Assembly (NCBI GenBank): GCA_963794165.1
Contig: CAWCCT010000009.1
Coordinates: 124,001-188,000, forward strand
Origin: PALSA-350 sp963794165
Lineage (GTDB): Bacteria; Acidobacteriota; Terriglobia; Terriglobales; Acidobacteriaceae
Direction: 5' to 3'
Length of the DNA: 64,000 nucleotides
How positions within the stretch are numbered: position 1 is the first letter of the stretch; every line of letters begins with the position of its first letter. A program made the translations under genes and the position numbers. Positions 58,011-64,000 of the stretch are shown here, piece after piece. Under the pieces are notes generated by a model. That model made no database searches, was not told the origin of the DNA, and saw only the letters and a list, made by a program, of their open reading frames with translations.

Positions 58011-58661
58011 ATGTCAACTGTGACTGAAAATATCTCTGCCGCCCAGGTCAAAGAGCTTCGCGAGAAGACTGGCGCGCCGATGATGGACTGCCGCAACGCG
58101 CTTCAGGAAGCCAAAGGCGATCTGGAACAAGCCGTGGTGGTCTTGAGGAAAAGGGGAATGGCGTCCGCAGCCAAGAAGGCGTCCCGTAGCACTTCGGAGG
58201 GCGCCGTCGGCACCTACATTCATGCCGGGGGCAAAATTGGCGTGCTGATTGAAATCAACTGCGAGAGCGACTTCGTCGCCCGGACAGAAGATTTCCAGGA
58301 GCTGCTCAAGGATATCTCCATGCACATTGCGGCTACGGATCCTCGCTATATTCGTCGCGAGGACGTAACCACCGAGGATCTGGAGCGGGAGAAGGACATC
58401 TACCGGTCCCAGGCCGCGGCCACAGGCAAGCCGGCCAAGGTGATTGAGCAGATCGTGGAAGGCAAGATGAGCAAGTTCTACGAAGAGGTCTGCTTGCTGG
58501 AACAGCCATTCATCAAGGACCAGTCGTTCGCGATCAAGGATCTGATCGCGCAGAAGATCGGCAAGCTGGGTGAGAACCTCAGCGTTCGCCGCTTCGCCCG
58601 CTTCAAAGTGGGTGATCCGGTGTGGACCGTGGCCCAGATCAAGCCCAACGCCGCAGAGTAG
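58011..58661 (+). CDS. tsf: Elongation factor Ts
   Basis: 216 residues, shorter than the E. coli protein (283) and close to the compact single-subdomain form. GDP/GTP exchange factor for EF-Tu. N-terminal UBA-like AAQVKELREKTGAPMMDCRNALQEAKGDLEQAVVVLRKRG, then the EF-Tu-contact motif INCESDFVART and C-terminal LLEQPFIKDQSFAIKDLI. rpsB-tsf order is universal. A terminator follows. Confidence 0.97.
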   Translation: MSTVTENISAAQVKELREKTGAPMMDCRNALQEAKGDLEQAVVVLRKRGMASAAKKASRSTSEGAVGTYIHAGGKIGVLIEINCESDFVARTEDFQELLKDISMHIAATDPRYIRREDVTTEDLEREKDIYRSQAAATGKPAKVIEQIVEGKMSKFYEEVCLLEQPFIKDQSFAIKDLIAQKIGKLGENLSVRRFARFKVGDPVWTVAQIKPNAAE

Positions 58662-58685
58662 CCTTTCAACAACAGAACGCAAGAG

Positions 58686-58712
58686 GGGCCGGGAGATTTC
58701 CGGCCCTTTCTT
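58686..58712 (+). terminator. Rho-independent terminator after tsf
   Basis: GGGCCGG/CCGGCCC stem (58686-58692 with 58700-58706), loop of 7, followed by TTTCTT. It begins 24 bases after the tsf stop and separates tsf from pyrH. Confidence 0.85.
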
Positions 58713-58736
58713 ATTTCCCACGCATTGTCCGGGCTT

Positions 58737-58862
58737 TAGGTCTGCGTGACAACCGGACTCAGTCCCGCTGGGACGGTTGAGTGTTAGCCCAGGACGCCAG
58801 TCCTGAGTAGGATTTGAAAGCGCGAAGAGTCCCGTGGGGACGGCGAAGTTTTCCTCAGGAGA
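58737..58862. repeat. Palindromic repeat cluster between tsf and pyrH
   Basis: An end-like TAGGTCTGCGTGACAACC is followed by ACTCAGTCCCGCTGGGACGG, GCCCAGGACGCCAGTCCTGA and AGTCCCGTGGGGACGGCGAA. Same modules as 9258-9425 and 60970-61140. The remaining 58863-58984 should contain the pyrH promoter; no clear hexamers were assigned. Confidence 0.8.
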
Positions 58863-58984
58863 TTCGGGACCGCAAGTCTATAAATTAGTTGGTTTTTATC
58901 CTCCCCTTTGGTACCGCAATGATGGCAAATCGCCCACCTCCCGAGGGATAGCGGCTGGTCCTGGATGTGCGATACTTTGCATGA

Positions 58985-59689
58985 ATGTACAAGAGAGTCC
59001 TGCTCAAATTATCTGGAGAAGCACTTGCGGCTGACCGGGGCTTCGGGGTCGACGTTGCCAAGCTGCACGAGATTTCGCTGGAGATCCTGGCGGTTCGAGA
59101 ACTGGGCGTGGAAGTCGCGATCGTGGTGGGAGGGGGCAACTTCTTCCGTGGCGTGGCCGAACAGGCGCGCATGATGGACCGCGTATCCGCTGACCAGATG
59201 GGCATGCTGGCGACCGTCATCAATTCACTCGCTTTGCAGGATGCGCTGGAAAAATGCGAAGTGCAGACGCGCGTCATGTCCGCGATCGAAATGAACCAAG
59301 TGGCCGAGCCGTACATCCGTCGACGGGCTATCCGGCATCTGGAGAAGGGTCGCGTGGTTATTTTTGCTGCCGGTCTGGGCAACCCGTACTTTTCCACAGA
59401 TACGGCTGCTTCGCTGCGCGCCATGGAAATCAAAGCAGATGTGCTGCTCAAGGCCACTAAAGTGGAAGGGATTTATGACGCCGACCCTGTTATTACCAAA
59501 GATGCAGTTAAATTCGAGCAAATTACCTACATGGAAATCCTCCGGCTCGGTCTAAAGGTAATGGACAGTACTGCGGTGAGCCTGTGCAAGGACAATAATT
59601 TGCCCATGATCATTTTCAACATGAACCGGCCAGGAAACATCCTGCGCGTGGTGAGCGGAGAAAAGGTCGGTTCCCTGGTGACGGCCTGA
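58985..59689 (+). CDS. pyrH: UMP kinase
   Basis: 234 residues. Phosphorylates UMP to UDP; bacterial hexameric aspartokinase-fold enzyme, GTP-activated. Motifs: RVLLKLSGEALAAD, IVVGGGNFFRG, DQMGMLATVINSLALQDALE, STDTAASLRAMEIKADVLLKATKVEGIYDADP and LGLKVMDSTAVSLCKDNNLPMIIFNM. rpsB-tsf-pyrH is a conserved order, though here a terminator and a repeat cluster separate pyrH from tsf, and no frr follows: the usual next gene is replaced by an acyltransferase. Confidence 0.97.
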   Translation: MYKRVLLKLSGEALAADRGFGVDVAKLHEISLEILAVRELGVEVAIVVGGGNFFRGVAEQARMMDRVSADQMGMLATVINSLALQDALEKCEVQTRVMSAIEMNQVAEPYIRRRAIRHLEKGRVVIFAAGLGNPYFSTDTAASLRAMEIKADVLLKATKVEGIYDADPVITKDAVKFEQITYMEILRLGLKVMDSTAVSLCKDNNLPMIIFNMNRPGNILRVVSGEKVGSLVTA

Positions 59690-59754
59690 GCCCGCAAAGC
59701 CCAGTGGCGGAGTTCTCCGCTGCACTTCGGGCTCCAGCAAGATTGGTTCCCGCA

Positions 59755-60912
59755 ATGCAGCCCCCGGCAATGCCGGTTGCGCTCCCCCCCGGTCCTGTAT
59801 TGGTTCAGCCGGTTTCCGCTCCCAGGCGATCCCAGCTACCGGCGCTTACCGGCATTCGCTGTTTTGCCGCCCTCAACCTGGTCTTCTTCCATTTTTCCGA
59901 CCCCCGCTCCTTCGGACCGCTCAGCCCTGTCGTGAACGGGGGCTATATCTCCGTCAGTTTTTTCCTGCTGCTTTCTGGCTTCATCCTGACCTACAACTAT
60001 GCTGACCGCGCCCAACGGGGAGCGCTCACCGCAAAGAGCTTCTGGACCGCCCGTTTTTCCCGCCTCTACCCTGTGTATTTATTCAGCCTGGTGCTCTCTA
60101 TCGGCATGTTGGCGCAGGAAGTGCACGCGCACACCCGGCTGGACTTCGGCCTGGGGCTGATTCTCACTCCGTTACTGCTCCAGGGATGGCACCCCGTCGT
60201 GTCTACCTTCTGGAACACGCCTGCCTGGACCATGTCCACCGAGGCGTTCTTCTATCTATTGTTCCCGTGGTTGATCACGCGCCGTCGCCCACGCCAGGTT
60301 CGCACCATGATGGTGATCATGTTTGCCGTATGGCTCTCCAGCCTGGTGCTTCCGGCGCTTTACATGCACTTTAACCCGGATGGGGAGCTCCACCCTGACC
60401 GCTATTCTGTCGGGATATGGATGCGGGCGCTGAAATTCATGCCGTTGCAACATCTGCCGTCCTTCCTCTTCGGCATGGCGCTGGGATTTTTAAATGAGAA
60501 GATCCGGCCCGAGAGCCGCAAGCGCCTGGCGATCGGGCTGTTGGCCTTTGTGGCGCTCTACCTGCTTCTTTGCGTGGGGGACCGTCTCCCCTACGTCATG
60601 ATGCACGATGGCCTGCTGATGCCTCTCTTCGCCGGCGTCATCCTTTGCCTCGCCGGGCAGAACCCAGTCGCGCGTTTCTTCGGGCTGCTGCCCTTCATCG
60701 CCATCGGCGAGGCCAGTTATTGCTTGTATCTGCTGCACTTCAATCTCTGGACGCTGCTGCACGATTCGCATTTTCTGGAGAAGAGCGGCCTGATCGTGTT
60801 CGATCCCTGGATTTCGTACCTGCTGCTGATCGTCGCGGCACTGTTAACGAAGAGGCTCATCGAGCGTCCAGGCAGAAACTGGATCAGTCGGCGTCTTCAA
60901 CCGAGCGCATAA
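59755..60912 (+). CDS. Acyltransferase 3 family membrane protein
   Basis: About 385 residues from ATG 59755 (GTG at 59704 is possible). A Pro-rich leader is followed by LPALTGIRCFAALNLVFFHFSDPRSFGP, with the catalytic-type His near the end of TM1, then GGYISVSFFLLLSGFILTYNYADRA with the RxxR-like region FWTARFSRLYPVYLFSLVL, and FGMALGFLNEKIRPES. About ten TM segments in all. OafA-like enzymes O-acylate lipopolysaccharide, capsule or antibiotics. Acceptor unknown. It follows pyrH on the same strand. Confidence 0.88.
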   Translation: MQPPAMPVALPPGPVLVQPVSAPRRSQLPALTGIRCFAALNLVFFHFSDPRSFGPLSPVVNGGYISVSFFLLLSGFILTYNYADRAQRGALTAKSFWTARFSRLYPVYLFSLVLSIGMLAQEVHAHTRLDFGLGLILTPLLLQGWHPVVSTFWNTPAWTMSTEAFFYLLFPWLITRRRPRQVRTMMVIMFAVWLSSLVLPALYMHFNPDGELHPDRYSVGIWMRALKFMPLQHLPSFLFGMALGFLNEKIRPESRKRLAIGLLAFVALYLLLCVGDRLPYVMMHDGLLMPLFAGVILCLAGQNPVARFFGLLPFIAIGEASYCLYLLHFNLWTLLHDSHFLEKSGLIVFDPWISYLLLIVAALLTKRLIERPGRNWISRRLQPSA

Positions 60913-60969
60913 CAAAGGAAAAGGTTCGGCGCTGCGGAAGAACGCTCACTTGAAGGGTACGGGCTGCCT

Positions 60970-61340
60970 GAGAACCCGGATTCAGTCCCGCAGGGACGGT
61001 TGAGTGTAGCCCAGGACGCTAGTCCTGGGTAACTTTCAGTCGTCCCTACGGGACTTTTCGGTCAGAGTTGGCCCCTACCCAGGACTGTCGTCCAGGGCTA
61101 CACTCAGCCGTCCCTGCGGGACTGAGTTCTAAAATCTCGGCAGTTGTCACCAGACTCTTTAGCCCGTACATATGCAACCACGAACATCGGGCTTCAGCCC
61201 TGAGGGCAGCTTAATTAGGAAACGCTGACAGCCAGGGAAGAAGTAACCCAACTCGCAAGGAATCGCGCCCTCAGCGGCTAAAGCCGGACCTCTTTCAATT
61301 ATGTACGTACGGGCTAAAGCCCGTACCCTTCAACAGCAGG
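60970..61340. repeat. Long array of dispersed palindromic modules
   Basis: Succession: TGAGAACC-type end (60970), AGTCCCGCAGGGACGGTTGA, GCCCAGGACGCTAGTCCTGG, CAGTCGTCCCTACGGGACTT, CCCAGGACTGTCGTCCAGGG, CAGCCGTCCCTGCGGGACTG, TGTCACCAGACTCTTTAGCC, then an inverted pair of the GTACGGGCTAAAGCCCGTAC type (61307-61326 palindrome). CCCTCAAGCCGA is repeated twice near 61357. Nothing coding in 60913-61392. Confidence 0.85.
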
Positions 61341-61392
61341 GCTTGCACCCAGACCCTCAAGCCGACCCTCAAGCCGACCCGCGCATAGCAAA

Positions 61393-62859
61393 TCAAAAAT
61401 GAAACACCAGATCACTGGCGACCGTGAGCTGGCTCTGTCGTTTGCCGCGGTCGTAGGATTTGCGATCCCATGCGTGATCGAAGCGAATCTCCGGCCGTAT
61501 CTGTACGGTCGTCCCTATCCAATGGCTCCACATCAGGGTGTTCTCGGTGTACTTCGTATTGAATCCTGTACGCTGGCCCTTCTTGTCATTGAGCAAGTCG
61601 CTGCGGAAGCCAATAAAGTCGTGTTCCGATAGTTGCTTCAGAATGTAATTCACCGCGGCGTATTCGGGAGCGAGACATTTTTCGAGTCCCGGGTGGCAAG
61701 TTGCGGCGTAGTCATTCGGCTCAGGCTTAAACGGGCCGCCGACGCTCGGCACGTCTCGTTGGTACATGAAATAACCTTCGGTCGCCGTATGCCAGCTCTT
61801 GGAGAATTTGTGATACCAGGTGCCATCGTATTGCTGCAGGTTGTTATAAGCGTATTTGCCAGTGTTGATGCCGTTGGCACAGAGATAGAGATTGTTATTG
61901 ACCGAAGCGGTGGTGTAGCTGATGCAAGCAGTTCCCGAGGGTTTGGCGTCGCTCACCCACGGTGCGACATCGTGGCTGGCGGAAATGCCTCCCTGCACCA
62001 GCCACTGATCGTTTAATTTCACGGTAGCTAGAACCCCTGTATCGGTGAACGGGTCAATCGCGTACAGGAGAGAATGGCTGAACATGTAGTTATTGGGAGT
62101 GAGCTGTGCCTCGATGCCGGGTATGGAGATATAGCGGCCTACCCGGAGGTTCATGCCGTCGGCGACATGGGGGAAATAAATGTCGACATACTCGAGAACG
62201 GGATCGAAACCGTATTGGTGGTCGTGCACCAGTAACTGGTTGCTGAAATACCCCTTGTCCGTGGTGTATTTGTAGTCGGTGCCATAAAACGCAGTCAGGT
62301 GGTAGCCCACATCCACGTGCTCCCTCTGCACAGAGTCGGGGAGCCGCTCCACGTAAACGACCACTTGGTTCAACTCGAAACGATTGGAGTAGACGTCATT
62401 GGCCACGGGAGCGTTGCTGTCGGCTGAGGTGCTGAAATTCAATGATGGCTCGACCCATCCATAGAGCTTGGTGCGGCTTCGCGCACCATTCCAGGCGGTC
62501 ATGAGGGGATAGCTATTGGTATCCGGCTCGCCGATAACAGGAGATCCTCCGTAGGACCAGTCGGAGTTCGGGAATGGCGGAGATTCAAGTGGAGAGGGAG
62601 GTCCACGACGGGGTGGGGCCGGACCCTGCGCAGCGGTGCCATGCCAGTCCTGACGATAGAACCCGGTGAGTCTTTTGAAGAAGCTCTGGGAATTGCCTGG
62701 CTGCGGAGAGGGGCTCTCGGGCAACGCCCCGCCATTTTGCGCGGGACAGTAAGTTCCGCGCAAAAACATCCAGACGCAAAGAAAGAGCAAGCAAGCCCGG
62801 AAATGCAAGTGCACTTGGTTGAGCAAGCGAAGAATAATGTTCCAGGCACCGGACGACAT
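61393..62859 (-). CDS. Outer-membrane beta-barrel porin (OmpL-like/BBP2 type)
   Basis: 488 residues. Long hydrophobic leader (VHLHFRACLLFLCVWMFLRGTYCPAQ), a Pro-rich linker, then alternating amphipathic strands: TKLYGWVEPSLNFSTS, FELNQVVVYVERLPD, VDVGYHLTAFYGTDYKYT, PVLEYVDIYFPHVADGMNLRVGRYISIPGIEAQL, FMYQRDVPS and a final SQLTVASDLVFHF ending in Phe, the usual barrel-insertion signal. The MNLRVGRYISIPGIE and NYMFSHSLLY patches are characteristic of the putative beta-barrel porin-2 family. Substrate unknown. Confidence 0.85.
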   Translation of the reverse strand: MSSGAWNIILRLLNQVHLHFRACLLFLCVWMFLRGTYCPAQNGGALPESPSPQPGNSQSFFKRLTGFYRQDWHGTAAQGPAPPRRGPPSPLESPPFPNSDWSYGGSPVIGEPDTNSYPLMTAWNGARSRTKLYGWVEPSLNFSTSADSNAPVANDVYSNRFELNQVVVYVERLPDSVQREHVDVGYHLTAFYGTDYKYTTDKGYFSNQLLVHDHQYGFDPVLEYVDIYFPHVADGMNLRVGRYISIPGIEAQLTPNNYMFSHSLLYAIDPFTDTGVLATVKLNDQWLVQGGISASHDVAPWVSDAKPSGTACISYTTASVNNNLYLCANGINTGKYAYNNLQQYDGTWYHKFSKSWHTATEGYFMYQRDVPSVGGPFKPEPNDYAATCHPGLEKCLAPEYAAVNYILKQLSEHDFIGFRSDLLNDKKGQRTGFNTKYTENTLMWSHWIGTTVQIRPEIRFDHAWDRKSYDRGKRQSQLTVASDLVFHF

Positions 62860-62907
62860 CTCTGCAGCAAGAGTACATCCGCTTTGCTTCAGGGCGGTTC
62901 AAAGCTT

Positions 62908-62939
62908 GTTTGCCGCACGCCCAGCAGCGTGCGGCAAAC
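62908..62939 (-). terminator. Hairpin after the beta-propeller gene
   Basis: Perfect 13-bp inverted repeat GTTTGCCGCACGC/GCGTGCGGCAAAC (62908-62920 with 62927-62939), about 10 bases past the stop of the propeller gene and before the porin start on the same strand. No T-run follows, so it may be partial or an mRNA-stabilising stem. Confidence 0.55.
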
Positions 62940-62949
62940 CCAAATCGGG

Positions 62950-64000
62950 CTACGGCTGCACCACCTCGACGGAATGGTTGCCGTGGGTGATGGCGGCCGA
63001 GCAGGTCGGCTGCCCCTGTGCCTTGAATGGCGTGTTCTGGACCGCCGATAGGGCGCCGGTGGCAGGGTTGAGAGCCAGACCCGATACGGTGTTACCCAGG
63101 AAGTTCGCGGTGTATACGTAGCGAGCCTCTGCTGGTTCGATCAGGATGCAGATTGGCCCCGCATCCACCGCATAAGCGGCCGCGCCGGAAATCTGGGTCG
63201 CATTACCAGTGCCGCGATCAATGGTGTAGGCGCTCACGTCGTTGGCATTGTAGTTGGCGACGTAAACATAGATGCCACGGGGATCGACCTGGACGGAATT
63301 GGGAAGATTGTCGGTCTTGAAGGGGGTCTGCATGTTGATCAACGTTCCGTTGGGCTGGATCAGGAACCCGATCATCTGATTAGCCGCGCCATCGGTGACG
63401 TAGAGAAATTTGTTGGTCGGATCACTCGCTAGCGCGTTGGGAGCTACGCCCACGGGATAAGTACCGATCAAGGTGAGAGCGCCACTCGAGCCAACTTGAA
63501 ATGCGGAGAGAGTAGCGTCACTCTGGTTGACCGCGTAGACATAGCCTCCGCTGGCCAGCACGTTCACGCCCGTAGGGTTATTGCCCAGGGGAAAGAAGGC
63601 ACTGGTGCCGTTCGCGACCGCCGTACAGAGGCTTCCTGTAGCGCCCAACTGACCGTTGGCATTGATTGGGAACACCACCAGCGCGCCCGGCCCGGGAATG
63701 CTGGTGCTGTAGTTTGGCTGGTAAGTCTCCACGATGTAGAGGTAGGTTCCCGCCTTGTTGACCGCCATCTGGGTGGGGTAGCTTCCAGGCATGTTGCAAG
63801 TCTGCTGCGGGTAGAGCTTGCCGTCGGTTCCAATCGCGAATTCAACCACGGTGTTGTCATCATGGTTGACCACGTAAAGGTTCTTGCCGTTAGGGGAAGT
63901 TACGTCTGCCACAGGGTTGCGGCCGCCAGAGGAATACGGCGAGTCGGTAATCTGGATCAACGCCCCGGCTTCACTATCGACCTTGTAAACGTTAATCTGC
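62950..64000 (-). CDS. Beta-propeller protein of the lactonase/YncE type, 5' end cut by window edge
   Basis: At least 350 residues; the frame is open to the window edge (INVYKVDSEAGALIQI) with no need for the internal TTG at 63960. Seven-bladed propeller repeats are visible: PVADVTSPNGKNLYVVNHDDNTVVEFAIG, PTQMAVNKAGTYLYIVE, NVLASGGYVYAVNQSDATLSAFQVG, APNALASDPTNKFLYVTDGAANQMIGFLI, SVQVDPRGIYVYVANYNANDVSAYTID and ARYVYTANFLGNTVSGLAL. Resembles 6-phosphogluconolactonase/YVTN propellers; acidobacterial versions are often secreted. Missing N-terminus would hold the signal peptide. Confidence 0.85.
   Translation of the reverse strand, partial: QINVYKVDSEAGALIQITDSPYSSGGRNPVADVTSPNGKNLYVVNHDDNTVVEFAIGTDGKLYPQQTCNMPGSYPTQMAVNKAGTYLYIVETYQPNYSTSIPGPGALVVFPINANGQLGATGSLCTAVANGTSAFFPLGNNPTGVNVLASGGYVYAVNQSDATLSAFQVGSSGALTLIGTYPVGVAPNALASDPTNKFLYVTDGAANQMIGFLIQPNGTLINMQTPFKTDNLPNSVQVDPRGIYVYVANYNANDVSAYTIDRGTGNATQISGAAAYAVDAGPICILIEPAEARYVYTANFLGNTVSGLALNPATGALSAVQNTPFKAQGQPTCSAAITHGNHSVEVVQP

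Overview
The window looks like chromosomal DNA of an Acidobacteriota bacterium, probably class Terriglobia. This is an inference from the high-GC coding sequence, the protein families (acidobacterial-style PadR regulator, rpoZ-like protein, SYLF protein, many secreted beta-rich proteins), and intergenic spaces packed with dispersed palindromic repeats. No rRNA, tRNA, CRISPR array, phage or complete insertion sequence was seen. Most genes are housekeeping or metabolic.

Layout. 1-4250: a partial secreted-protein gene, a class I/II aminotransferase, a DUF5009-type membrane acyltransferase flanked by two tiny membrane-protein genes, then a foldback repeat. 4258-10883 (minus): a compact histidine operon transcribed hisL-hisI-hisG-hisD-hisC-hisB-hisH-hisF-hisA, preceded by a previously unlisted leader peptide with 7 His codons in 8 and a rho-independent attenuator. 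hisE is not here. 11034-14365 (plus): a PDZ/membrane/GAF/PP2C phosphatase translationally coupled to an alpha/beta hydrolase. 14503-20089: stand-alone ethanolamine ammonia-lyase EutBC, a secreted amidohydrolase and a GH35 beta-galactosidase. 20577-29719: SYLF protein, GlsB/YeaQ-type protein, B12-dependent ribonucleotide reductase, two small secreted proteins, an orphan PadR regulator, an LprI-like protein, a zinc-ribbon protein and a DUF1080 protein.

30079-34131 (minus): an electron-transfer-flavoprotein operon (zinc-ribbon protein, etfB, two-TM protein, etfA, ETF-quinone oxidoreductase). 34218-46524: a basic mini-protein, an rpoZ-like gene, a fused FAD/Fe-S oxidoreductase, a beta-hydroxyacid dehydrogenase with a sodium:solute symporter, an enoyl-CoA hydratase, a VOC-lumazine synthase fusion followed by nusB, a second copy of the secreted family seen at the left edge, and an LssY-C protein. 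46621-52174: a SAM-cycle neighbourhood (ahcY, divergent ArsR-methyltransferase fusion, ada, metK, membrane HTH protein). 52360-55713: an FtsX-type permease and an ankyrin/TonB-C pair. 56111-59689 (plus): rplM-rpsI, rpsB-tsf and pyrH. 59755-64000: an acyltransferase, a beta-barrel porin and a partial beta-propeller protein.

The strongest unannotated signals are the histidine attenuator (10741-10883), a family of MITE-like foldback elements with AGAGTCTGYGTGAGA-type ends, the VOC-RibH fusion and the ArsR-methyltransferase/ahcY divergon. All calls are from reading the sequence; no database search was run.
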